64,000 nucleotides of DNA from Pectobacterium aquaticum (lineage in GTDB: Bacteria; Pseudomonadota; Gammaproteobacteria; Enterobacterales; Enterobacteriaceae): positions 992,001-1,056,000 of the forward strand of contig NZ_CP086253.1 of NCBI RefSeq assembly GCF_003382565.3. The letters are read 5' to 3'. The notes beneath the pieces are model-generated. The model saw only the letters and a program-made list of their open reading frames with translations. It had not been told where the DNA came from and made no database searches. Of this stretch, positions 38,477 to 46,450 are shown in pieces. The stretch's first letter is position 1. Every line of letters begins with the position of its first letter. The position numbers were made by a program, and so were the translations under genes.

Positions 38477-39634
38477 ATGTTTAAGCATTATCAGATATTT
38501 AAGAAAAAAAGCGTTGCAGTGTTAATGGGATGCGCACTTCTTCCTGCGGCACTGTGGTCGATGGGCGCGCAGGCGGTCACGGCCGTCTACGTCTCTGCTG
38601 CCACTGATGGCGCGATTGATGCCTACACACTCAATACGCAAAGCGGCGAATTAACCGCTATCGGCAAAGCAGCCGCAGGCGCGAAAGTGATGCCGATGGC
38701 CGTTAGCCCGGATAAATCCTTCCTCTATGCCGCCACACGCGGCATTCCTTACTCGGCGGTTAGCTATAAAATCGATCCTAAAAGCGGCGTGCTGAGCCCG
38801 TTAGGCAAAGCGGAATTGCCGGACAGCATGGCCTACATCTCGACGGACCGAACTGGAAAGTGGCTGTTCAGCGCCTCGTACGGCGGTAATAAAGTCGCCG
38901 TTAATGGCATTGATAACGATGGCAAAGTGAACGCGAGTGTCGTCACCGTGGTGCCGACAGGTGAGAAGGCACACAGTATTATTGCCGATCGCAAAAATAA
39001 GTTCGTTTTTGCCAGCAACCTGGGCAGCGACCAAATCGTACAGTTCCGGTTTGATGCGAAAACCGGCACGCTGACGCCAAATGAACCGGCAGAAATTACG
39101 CTGCCTAAAGGATATGGGCCGCGTCATCTGGTGTTATCACCCGATAATAAAACGCTCTACGTGAGCAATGAACTGTCCGGCAAAGTCGCGCGTCTGGCGT
39201 TGAATGAAAATACAGGGCAGCTCACGCTGTTGGATTACACGGACACCGTGCCGGCCGATGCGGGGATGCGAGCGGGAACCATTACGCCGGATAAAAATAG
39301 CACCGATAGCCGCCCACAGATATGGAGCGCTGATTTACATCTGACGCCAAATGGAAAATTCCTGTACGTATCGGAACGCACCAAAAGCACGATTGCGCTG
39401 CTGCGGGTAGAACCGAAAACCGGACAGCTGCAATACATTACGCGCTACCCGACGGAAACGCAGCCGCGCGGCATTCAGATCGATCCAAGCGGGAAATTCC
39501 TGATCGCCAGCGGTGAGAAATCGACGTCGCTGTCGGTGTATCGCATCAATCAGGATAACGGGGATTTAGTGCGAGTAGGGCAATTCCCGACCGGAAAAGG
39601 CGCGAACTGGGTCGAAATCGTTAACCTGCCGTAA
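38477..39634 (+). CDS. Exported lactonase-family beta-propeller protein
   Basis: 385 aa. A signal peptide (KKKSVAVLMGCALLPAALW, cleavage near AQA at about residue 34) predicts periplasmic location. The rest consists of seven-bladed propeller repeats of the 6-phosphogluconolactonase/PF10282 family, seen as repeated AYTLNTQSGELTAIGK-, SYKIDPKSGVLSPLG-, RFDAKTGTLTP- and YRINQDNGDLVRVGQFPTGK-type units, with the RHLVLSPDNKTLYVSNE motif. Cytoplasmic Pgl (YbhE) lacks a signal peptide and is shorter, so this is not the housekeeping enzyme. The substrate is unknown. The gene is divergent from the MFS gene and stands alone. Confidence 0.82.
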   Translation: MFKHYQIFKKKSVAVLMGCALLPAALWSMGAQAVTAVYVSAATDGAIDAYTLNTQSGELTAIGKAAAGAKVMPMAVSPDKSFLYAATRGIPYSAVSYKIDPKSGVLSPLGKAELPDSMAYISTDRTGKWLFSASYGGNKVAVNGIDNDGKVNASVVTVVPTGEKAHSIIADRKNKFVFASNLGSDQIVQFRFDAKTGTLTPNEPAEITLPKGYGPRHLVLSPDNKTLYVSNELSGKVARLALNENTGQLTLLDYTDTVPADAGMRAGTITPDKNSTDSRPQIWSADLHLTPNGKFLYVSERTKSTIALLRVEPKTGQLQYITRYPTETQPRGIQIDPSGKFLIASGEKSTSLSVYRINQDNGDLVRVGQFPTGKGANWVEIVNLP

Positions 39635-39654
39635 TTATCGCCCATCAATGAAAA

Positions 39655-39679
39655 ACGCCCCTTTCACTGGAAAGGGGCG
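39655..39679. terminator. Terminator between the lactonase gene and proX
   Basis: GCCCCTTT and AAAGGGGC with a CACTGG loop; preceded by AAAAAC, giving a U-run on the minus strand, so it is the main terminator of proVWX. Confidence 0.85.
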
Positions 39680-39694
39680 CTCGTCTACTGGTGA

Positions 39695-40702
39695 TTATTT
39701 CGCTGCATCAGCGGCGGTTTTCACCCAACCGTCAAACAGCTGCTGGTGGGCTTTGATCCAGCCATCAAGATGACGTTCGATATCCTTCTGTGAACCCTGC
39801 CCTTCGTGCATACGTAGGTTCTGCGCATTCACATCCGCAATTGGCAACTTCATGATAGCGAACAGCTTCGCCGCTGCTGGGTTTTTCTCGGCCCAGGCTT
39901 TATTCGCGGCAATCTTCATCGTGTTAACGGGGAAGCCATAGTCGGCACCGTTTGGCAGCTTGGTGCTGACATCTTTCATTTCACCCGGTTGAGAAGAGAA
40001 AGGTACCTGCAACCAGACTACGTCACGTCCCGGAACCAGCACATCACTCACCCAGTACGGCGTCCAGGTGTAGTACAGAATCGGCTTGCCTTCTTTGTAG
40101 CGGGTGATGGTATCGGCGATCATCGCCGCATAGTTCCCCTGATTATGTTCTACCGTGTCGGTTAAGCCATAGGCAGGAAGGTGGTGGTTGATGGCGGCTT
40201 CACATCCCCAGCCCGGCGTACAGCCCGTCAGGTCGGCTTTACCGTTGCCGTTGGTATCAAACAGCTTGGCGATTTTCGGATCTTTTAGCTGCGCAATATT
40301 AGTGATTTTATATTTTTCAGCCGTTTTCTTGTCGATCAGGTAACCCTGAGCGGCACCGGAGACATATTCACCCTGACGGTAGAATTTCGCATCCCCGCCA
40401 GCGGCTTTGTACTGATCGGCGTGCAGCGGGTCCCAGTTAACCGCGATAAACGTTGCATCGCCGGAGGCGATCGAGGTGTAGGCCACGTTGTAGTCCACTT
40501 CACGGGGGGACTGCACGTCATAGCCCAGCTTTTCCAACGCGCGGCTGACCAGCAGCGTCTGGAACGTTTCCTCGGAGATGGTGCTTTGCACTGGAATAAC
40601 GGAAATACCTTTGCCGGGGTGTGCGGTATCGGCGGCGTAAACCTGTGTACTCAACAGGGCGGTAGTCAGGGCGGCGGCCCAAAGTGTGGTGTTACGCATC
40701 AT
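39695..40702 (-). CDS. proX: Glycine betaine/proline ABC transporter, binding protein ProX
   Basis: Periplasmic receptor for glycine betaine and proline betaine in osmoprotection. 335 aa with a signal peptide (cleavage near VYA|AD, about residue 23). Typical segments: TISEETFQTLLVSRALEKLG, FIAVNWDPLH, QGYLIDKKTAEKYKITNIAQ, LTGCTPGWGCEAAINHHLPA with a Cys pair, and YYTWTPYWVSDVLVPGRDVV with ligand-binding Trp residues. Two consecutive ATG codons are available at the start. Last gene of the operon. Confidence 0.96.
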   Translation of the reverse strand: MMRNTTLWAAALTTALLSTQVYAADTAHPGKGISVIPVQSTISEETFQTLLVSRALEKLGYDVQSPREVDYNVAYTSIASGDATFIAVNWDPLHADQYKAAGGDAKFYRQGEYVSGAAQGYLIDKKTAEKYKITNIAQLKDPKIAKLFDTNGNGKADLTGCTPGWGCEAAINHHLPAYGLTDTVEHNQGNYAAMIADTITRYKEGKPILYYTWTPYWVSDVLVPGRDVVWLQVPFSSQPGEMKDVSTKLPNGADYGFPVNTMKIAANKAWAEKNPAAAKLFAIMKLPIADVNAQNLRMHEGQGSQKDIERHLDGWIKAHQQLFDGWVKTAADAAK

Positions 40703-40726
40703 GATTCCCTCTGTTTTTATCGTGCG

Positions 40727-41995
40727 TTATTGCTTGATGAAAGGACGGGTCAGCAGGCCAATCGGGCCGCTGGCGTACCAGCTTTTGTTGCCTTTGCTGC
40801 GGCGATCGCGTCCCAGAGATTGGGTAAGGCGGTCAAGAATAATGGCCAGAATGACGATCCCGACACCACCGACGGCAGCCAGACCCATATCCAGACGACC
40901 AATACCGCGCAGTACCATCTGACCCAAACCGCCTACGGCGATCATCGAGGCGATAACCACCATCGACAGCGCCAGCATCAGCGTCTGGTTAACACCTGCC
41001 ATAATGGTTGGCATGGCCAGTGGGAGCTGAACCTTAAGCAGCATCTGGCGCGGGCTGGCGCCGAATGACTCGGCGGCTTCGATCAAATCGGCCGGCACCT
41101 GACGAATACCCAGAATCGTTAAGCGAATAATCGGCGGCAGGGCAAAGATAATGGTCACCACCACGCCCGGTACATTACCGATACCGAACAGCATGACGAT
41201 AGGCACTAAATAAACGAATGCGGGTGTGGTCTGCATGGCATCTAACAGTGGCCGAATGAACTTTGCGGCCCGTTCGCTACGTGCGAGCCAGATCCCAACG
41301 GGGAGCCCGATGAGCACGCAGAAGAACAGCGCAGTCAGTACCAGCGCTAACGTGATCATAGCCTGCGACCAGGCACCAATTGCGCCAATCGCAATGAGAG
41401 ACAACAGGGTAGCCACGCCCATGCCGAGGCTGGACATCTGCCAGGCAATCAGCGAAAACACCAGAATGGCGATCGGCGCTGGCATACCCAGCAGGAATTG
41501 TTGAAAGCCGCCCAGAATAAAATCAACCGGGACGCGAACGCCCTGGAAGATCGGTCTGAAGTGCAGCACAACCCAGTCGATGCCGTGGGTGACCCAACTG
41601 TCCAGTGGGATCAACGTGTCTTTAAACGGATCGAGCAGGTTGAAATGCTCGGGGGGCGCTGGGGCTGCGCTGTTTAACCAGTCACTGCCGGATTGTGTAG
41701 CCTGATGGGCGGCATCGACAGAACCATCGGGTGCCGGAGTACTGCTCCATGCATCGCCGCCGTTGGCGGGGGCATCCTGAGCGGGCGCGCCGGTGGACCA
41801 AGGGTCGCTCTGTGCAGCACTGTCAGGCGTAGCGCCATCATTCGCTGGTGCAGAATCGGCTGGAGCGTTTTGCGAGCTGGCCGCCCACGGATCGTTTTGC
41901 TGTGCGCCACTAGCCTGCTCAGAGGTTGTGCCTTGATCGGCAGGCTGGTTTTGTGCCGTGGTCGCATCCCACGGATTCGATGTTGATTTACTCAT
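40727..41995 (-). CDS. proW: Glycine betaine/proline ABC transporter, permease ProW
   Basis: 422 aa versus 354 in E. coli. The membrane part (from about residue 120) is standard, with the EAA loop PADLIEAAESFGASPRQMLL. The excess is in the N-terminal cytoplasmic-side tail (1-120), an Ala/Gln/Asp/Ser-rich disordered stretch with repeated Trp motifs NPWD, DPWA, DPWS and DAWS; E. coli has two such motifs. ATG at 41995 overlaps proV by 8 nt. The tail is discussed in the findings. Confidence 0.95.
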   Translation of the reverse strand: MSKSTSNPWDATTAQNQPADQGTTSEQASGAQQNDPWAASSQNAPADSAPANDGATPDSAAQSDPWSTGAPAQDAPANGGDAWSSTPAPDGSVDAAHQATQSGSDWLNSAAPAPPEHFNLLDPFKDTLIPLDSWVTHGIDWVVLHFRPIFQGVRVPVDFILGGFQQFLLGMPAPIAILVFSLIAWQMSSLGMGVATLLSLIAIGAIGAWSQAMITLALVLTALFFCVLIGLPVGIWLARSERAAKFIRPLLDAMQTTPAFVYLVPIVMLFGIGNVPGVVVTIIFALPPIIRLTILGIRQVPADLIEAAESFGASPRQMLLKVQLPLAMPTIMAGVNQTLMLALSMVVIASMIAVGGLGQMVLRGIGRLDMGLAAVGGVGIVILAIILDRLTQSLGRDRRSKGNKSWYASGPIGLLTRPFIKQ

Positions 41996-43190
41996 TGGTC
42001 ACTCCTTCCTTATCCAGTGCCTGTAGCAGCATTCCTTTGGAAATGATGCCTATGTACTCATTGTTCTCGCCGACGACAGGAACGGCACAGGGAGCCTGTG
42101 CGACCTGAGAAATCAGCTCGTTGAGTGACATATCTGCGGGCACGGGAACAGGTTCGGGCAGTAACGCCTGTTCCAGCGGCTGCTGTTCTTTAAGCGCCTG
42201 CTTCAGTGAATCAATAGACACGATGCCAATGAAACGTTTTCCACCTTCCAGCACGTAGCCGTAATCACGGTCTTCATCCTGAAGGATCTTCAGCGCGGAA
42301 CGCGGCCCCACGCCGGGGGTTTTACGAATCAAGGTGACCGGGCGACGACGGGCGATATCTTTGGCGCTAAACACGTGGCTGATATCGACACCGCGGAAAA
42401 AGGTGCGCACATAGTCATTGGCGGGGTTATTCAGGATTTCATCGGGTGTGCCGACCTGAATCACTTCACCACCGTGCATAATGGCAATGCGGTCACCGAT
42501 GCGCATCGCTTCATCCAGATCGTGCGAGATAAAGACGATAGTGCGTTGATGACGAGACTGGAGCTTGATCAACTCATCCTGCATTTCAGTACGGATCAGC
42601 GGATCAAGCGCGGAGAACGCCTCATCCATCAGCAGGATATCGGGGTCGTTTGCTAACGCACGAGCCAGACCGACACGCTGTCGCATCCCGCCGGACAGCT
42701 CATCTGGGTAAGACGCCGCGTAGGCTTCAAGCCCTACCTGTTGCAAGGCATCCAACGCTTTTTGCTCACGTTCCGCTTTCGGTACGCCAGCCAGTTCCAT
42801 ACCAAACGCGGTATTGTTGAGGATGTTCAGATGCGGCATTAGCGCAAAGGATTGGAACACCATACTGATCTTCTTGCGGCGTACGTCACGCAGCGCGGTA
42901 TCGGATATCTTGGAGATATCCTCACCGTCGATCAGCACCTGACCCCGAGTGGGTTCGATCAGACGATTGAGAAGGCGTACCATGGTTGATTTGCCGGAAC
43001 CGGATAATCCCATGATGACAAATATCTCGCCTTCTTCAATGGCCAGACTGGCATCTTTTACCCCGACAGTAAGCCCTGTTTTTTCAAATACCTGATCTTT
43101 GCTCAGGCCTTTATCAATCAGTTTAAATGCTCTGTCTGGGTGCTCGCCAAATATCTTATAAAGATTCTTTACTTCAAGTTTAATTGCCAT
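41988..43190 (-). CDS. proV: Glycine betaine/proline ABC transporter, ATPase ProV
   Basis: 400 aa, the E. coli length. Walker A GLSGSGKST (about 61-69), signature LSGGMRQRVGLARAL, Walker B LLMDEAFSALDP, and two CBS domains at the C-terminus (about 280-395), which sense ionic strength in related transporters. First gene of proVWX. Expression in relatives is induced by osmotic stress from an AT-rich, H-NS-bound promoter region; the upstream region here is long and AT-rich, fitting that pattern. Confidence 0.97.
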   Translation of the reverse strand: MAIKLEVKNLYKIFGEHPDRAFKLIDKGLSKDQVFEKTGLTVGVKDASLAIEEGEIFVIMGLSGSGKSTMVRLLNRLIEPTRGQVLIDGEDISKISDTALRDVRRKKISMVFQSFALMPHLNILNNTAFGMELAGVPKAEREQKALDALQQVGLEAYAASYPDELSGGMRQRVGLARALANDPDILLMDEAFSALDPLIRTEMQDELIKLQSRHQRTIVFISHDLDEAMRIGDRIAIMHGGEVIQVGTPDEILNNPANDYVRTFFRGVDISHVFSAKDIARRRPVTLIRKTPGVGPRSALKILQDEDRDYGYVLEGGKRFIGIVSIDSLKQALKEQQPLEQALLPEPVPVPADMSLNELISQVAQAPCAVPVVGENNEYIGIISKGMLLQALDKEGVTNE

Positions 43191-43859
43191 GAAATTATTG
43201 TTTTCCTGTGTCGTTTATAATTCTATAACGTAACCCTGATAATGATTAAACATAAGCTACCCTACCATACTCAGATTCTGAGACAACCCTTTATTGCCTC
43301 AGGGGCGTTTCCCGGAAGGCGAATATTTGCGATAACAGTAACGCTATTATTACTGCCTTATCTTCATGATTTATGTGATCTTTATGATTTTTTATTTGAA
43401 TGGTAATTCTTTTTATAACAGTGCGTTACCTGTTAGTTATTACGTATTGAATTAGTGGCTGATATAACCTTTTCTGATTGTGAATACATCACCATTTATA
43501 GTGAATTCCACTAATCGAATAATAGGGTAAATAAATCAAGATTTTTGTCTTATAGACACCCGAATAGGCCGACGTAACTACATTTTTTACTTATGTTATC
43601 TGTCGGTATTTTATACAGTATAGCAAAGATATTGCAGGTAAAATGATTGCGTTAATTCCCACCAATAAATGAGAGTGTTCTGAATAATATATTTGTCATT
43701 TTTGCAGAGTAATAAAAGCGAGGGGCGGGACCAATGTGGTGAGAGGCTTCGTGCGCTATCGTGCATTTCTATTTTGCCGATCGCGATCGCATTATCATTA
43801 TAAAGTACATGGTTATTATGGTCAAATATCATCCATAGTGATATTCGAAAGAGGCCATC
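43191..43859. promoter_or_regulatory. AT-rich upstream region of proVWX
   Basis: 669 bp with no convincing gene; a 73-codon frame at 43611-43832 (minus) has no family features. The stretch about 43340-43690 is strongly AT-rich with many A/T tracts, expected for H-NS silencing and DNA curvature at proU. A 13-bp palindrome CTCAGATTCTGAG lies at 43270-43282. Individual -35/-10 boxes are not assigned. Confidence 0.5.
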
Positions 43860-44252
43860 GTGTTAGATCACCTGAGCATCCCGGTACGGGATATTGCCCG
43901 TAGCCGACAATTCTATGAAGCGGCGCTCAAGCCGTTGGGTTACTGCCTGATTAAGGACATGTCATTTGCCGTCAGTTTTGCTGTGCGGGAAGGCTATGGG
44001 CAGTCAAGCGATCCCGGTGGTGAATTCTGGATTTATCAGTCAAAGGGCGAGCCCTGCCCAGCCGTGCATTTTGCCTTCAGCGCCGCCTCGCGAGAGCGTG
44101 TTGATGCTTTTTTTGCTGCTGCTATTGCAGCGGGAGGCGAAGATAATGGTGCTCCGGGGCTGCGGCCGAATTACCATCAGGATTATTACGCCGCATTTGT
44201 GCACGACCCCGATGGGTTCAACATTGAAGCGGTGTATCACCGCCAGCCTTAA
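43860..44252 (+). CDS. VOC/glyoxalase-fold protein
   Basis: 130 aa from a GTG start with AGAGG upstream. It belongs to the vicinal-oxygen-chelate superfamily: DHLSIPVRDIARSRQFYEAALKPLGY at the N-terminus gives one metal-ligand His, PAVHFAFSAASRERVDAFF gives the second, and HDPDGFNIEAVYH the terminal acidic ligand. This fits small GloA-like or YaeR-like enzymes; no substrate can be assigned. It is flanked by proVWX and the hpx cluster, with no evident link to either. Confidence 0.8.
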   Translation: MLDHLSIPVRDIARSRQFYEAALKPLGYCLIKDMSFAVSFAVREGYGQSSDPGGEFWIYQSKGEPCPAVHFAFSAASRERVDAFFAAAIAAGGEDNGAPGLRPNYHQDYYAAFVHDPDGFNIEAVYHRQP

Positions 44253-44299
44253 CGTTCGGGGTGGTTAGATGGGGTAATCGTGGGGGAAATCCCCCGTTG

Positions 44300-44686
44300 T
44301 CATTCACTCATCAGGCTGACGTGGGCGGCGACAACGCGCCAGCCTTCGGGCATTTTTACCCAGGTTTGCATTTGGCGGCCGATCTTCGTACTGCCTGCGC
44401 GGGTAAACTCCGTGCTGGCGACGGCCATATCATGACCATAGGTGGTGATGACCGTATTACGCAGGGTTCTGTCCAGACCGGCAGAGGGGCGAGCGAGGCG
44501 AAAGGCGCGGATTTCCTCTATCCCGTACAAATTTTCTCCTGCACCGTAGCGCACCGTTTTTTCATCGTGCCAGAACAGTTCATCCAGCACCGCAATGTCA
44601 TTACCTGTTAAGGCTTTCTCATAGCGATAGAACGCGTCAGTCACGTCGGCCAGTACATCCGGCTGATTGATATCGTCAGGCAACAT
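44300..44686 (-). CDS. hpxZ: Oxalurate catabolism protein HpxZ (DUF3225, AtzH-like)
   Basis: SnoaL/NTF2-like small protein found with AtzE-type amidases in oxalurate and cyanuric-acid-related catabolism. The ATG at 44686 is chosen because AGGAAAG lies 5 nt upstream (128 aa, MLPDDINQPDVLADVTDAFY); an earlier ATG at 44701 adds five residues that include the ribosome-binding site. RYGAGENLYGIEEIRAFRLA and the ending WRVVAAHVSLMS are typical of the family. The role is unproven; in the related AtzE-AtzG system the small partner protein is required for folding or activity. An ERIC element separates it from hpxY. Confidence 0.82.
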   Translation of the reverse strand: MLPDDINQPDVLADVTDAFYRYEKALTGNDIAVLDELFWHDEKTVRYGAGENLYGIEEIRAFRLARPSAGLDRTLRNTVITTYGHDMAVASTEFTRAGSTKIGRQMQTWVKMPEGWRVVAAHVSLMSE

Positions 44687-44709
44687 ATTTTCTTTCCTCA
44701 TAAGATAAC

Positions 44710-44834
44710 TACCCTAAATAATTCGAGTTTCAGGCAGGCGGCAAGGGAAGGCATCCCGATGAGCTTACACTGGTAAGTGATTCGGGTGACTGAGCGCAGC
44801 CAACGCACATGCAACTTGAAGTATGACGGGTATA
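44710..44834. repeat. ERIC element (about 125 bp)
   Basis: Contains the core AGCTTACACTGGTAAGTGAT, the downstream CAGCCAACGCACATGCAACT and the end TATGACGGGTATA, all diagnostic for ERIC. It lies between hpxY and hpxZ; the stop codon and last 30 or so codons of hpxY are inside it. Confidence 0.9.
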
Positions 44835-46220
44835 AGTGATGCCCTGCTGCTCCAGCGCCCACGCCGTCCGCAGGCAAAGATCCTCGCGCCACGGTGCGGC
44901 AATAATCTGCACGCCTATCGGTAGGCCGCTGGCGGTTGCTACCGGCACTGTCACGACGGGCAGACCGACGAAAGAGATCGGCTGTGTCAGCATGCCCATG
45001 CTGGCGCGGACGGGCAGATCGGTATCATTAATGCGCATGGTTTCCTGCCCAATGAGCGTGGCGGAGCAGGGCGTCGCCGGTGCGATCAGCAGGTCGGTGT
45101 GCTCAAACAGCGCCAGCGTCTGTTGACGGAAGTAATTCCGGAAGCGCTGAGCCTGCACATACCAGGCCGCGGGGATCATTGCGCCTGCCAACAGCCGCTC
45201 GCGTGACAGGGGCTCGAAGCGCTCAGGCTGCGTGCGCAAGGCTGGCAAATACTGGTTTCCCCCTTCGCTGGCCGACAGAATAAAGGCGGCGCTACGTGCT
45301 AGTGCGGCATCGGTTAGCGTCAGGCTGTCCTGTGCGCCCAGCACCTGTGCGACCTGACGAACGGCGGTGTTGGCTTCCTCGCTGGCCCAGGTGGAGAAAT
45401 AGCCGTCAAGCACCGCGTAGCGCAATCCGTCACTGCCCGCTTCCAACTGTGCGGCGGTATGCTGCGTTTCCCGCTTGGCTTGAAAACGATCGTGTTCATC
45501 ACGGCCTTGTAAGGCATCGAACACTAATGCCAGATCGTCTGCGCTACGCGCCAGCGGGCCGATATGGTCGAGGCTGGCGACAAACGGGTGGCTGCCGTGA
45601 CGTGATAAGCGGCCAAACGTCGGCTTTAGCCCGAAAATGCCGCAGAGCGACGACGGCACGCGGATCGAGCCATTGGTGTCGCTGCCCAGCGTGAAGTTAA
45701 CCAAGCCTGCTGCGACGGCGGCGGCCGATCCGCCAGACGATCCACCCGCAATGCGCTGTGTATCAAGCGGGTTGCGCGTGGGGCCGTAATGGCTGTTTTC
45801 GGTGGTAAAGCCGTAGGCATAGGCATCCATATTCAACATGCCGGACAGCAGTGCGCCCTGACTGGCAAGCTGGCGGATGGCAAAGGCGTTCTGTGCCGCG
45901 GGTGGTCGCTGGCTGAAAAGCTCGGCACCTGCCAACGTGGTTTCGCCGCTGACGTCAAACAGGTTCTTGACGGCGTAAGGCACGCCGGCCAACGCGGGTA
46001 AGGTTTCTCCGCGTTGACGGCTTGAGTCGATGCGCTCAGCCTCTGCCAACATGCGAGTACTGGTAACCTGGGTATAGGCATTAATGGTGGGGTTGACCTG
46101 CTCAATGGCACCCAACGCCTGCTGCGCAAGCTCTCTGGCGGAGAACGTGCCAGCCTGTAAACCTTGCTGAATCTGCCGGATAGATAATGATGAGGACGCG
46201 CTTCTGGCGTATAAGCTCAT
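44730..46220 (-). CDS. hpxY: AtzE/HpxY-family amidohydrolase (amidase signature)
   Basis: Amidase-signature enzyme, expected to cleave a ureide or amide bond in oxalurate breakdown. 496 aa. The catalytic Lys is in VPYAVKNLFDVSG (near residue 90) and the Ser-Ser of the triad in IAGGSSGGSAAAVAAG (about 157-172); DTNGSIRVPSSLCGIFGLKP is the classic signature. The family normally ends shortly after the ALEQQGI segment; here the last 30 residues (from about 467, including CMCVGC) are encoded by an ERIC element, so the native C-terminus has been replaced. It overlaps hpxX by 4 nt. Confidence 0.85.
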   Translation of the reverse strand: MSLYARSASSSLSIRQIQQGLQAGTFSARELAQQALGAIEQVNPTINAYTQVTSTRMLAEAERIDSSRQRGETLPALAGVPYAVKNLFDVSGETTLAGAELFSQRPPAAQNAFAIRQLASQGALLSGMLNMDAYAYGFTTENSHYGPTRNPLDTQRIAGGSSGGSAAAVAAGLVNFTLGSDTNGSIRVPSSLCGIFGLKPTFGRLSRHGSHPFVASLDHIGPLARSADDLALVFDALQGRDEHDRFQAKRETQHTAAQLEAGSDGLRYAVLDGYFSTWASEEANTAVRQVAQVLGAQDSLTLTDAALARSAAFILSASEGGNQYLPALRTQPERFEPLSRERLLAGAMIPAAWYVQAQRFRNYFRQQTLALFEHTDLLIAPATPCSATLIGQETMRINDTDLPVRASMGMLTQPISFVGLPVVTVPVATASGLPIGVQIIAAPWREDLCLRTAWALEQQGITYTRHTSSCMCVGCAQSPESLTSVSSSGCLPLPPA

Positions 46221-46423
46221 AACGTATAAGCTCCTAGCGTATAAACCCCGGCAATTTCCTGATGCTCATCAAGAGGAAAAGCCATCAGCGGCTGTGCCAT
46301 GGCGTGAATGCGGCTGAACTGCACAAGCAGCTCCTGACGCCGTTCCTGACTCAGTTGCAGCGCCAGCAGCGTTTCCATCTGTTGCAGATAGGCTGCCAGC
46401 GCATCGTGTTCGATCATCGTCAT
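46217..46423 (-). CDS. hpxX: HpxX / AtzG-like small protein (DUF4089)
   Basis: 68 aa. Small helical protein that in the AtzE system forms a complex with the amidase (AtzG). Features: LAAYLQQMETLLALQLSQER, then LVQFSRIHAMAQPLMAFPLD, typical of DUF4089. ATG at 46423 or 46417. The stop overlaps the hpxY ATG, as expected for a subunit pair. The C-terminus contains a near repeat (YTLGAYTL). Confidence 0.82.
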   Translation of the reverse strand: MTMIEHDALAAYLQQMETLLALQLSQERRQELLVQFSRIHAMAQPLMAFPLDEHQEIAGVYTLGAYTL

Positions 46424-46450
46424 TCTGTTTTCTCCCGGTTAAATAAAAAA

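Noticed and set aside
43611..43832. 73-codon minus-strand ORF in the proVWX upstream region
   Set aside because: AT-rich chance frame; no recognisable domain, no convincing ribosome-binding site.
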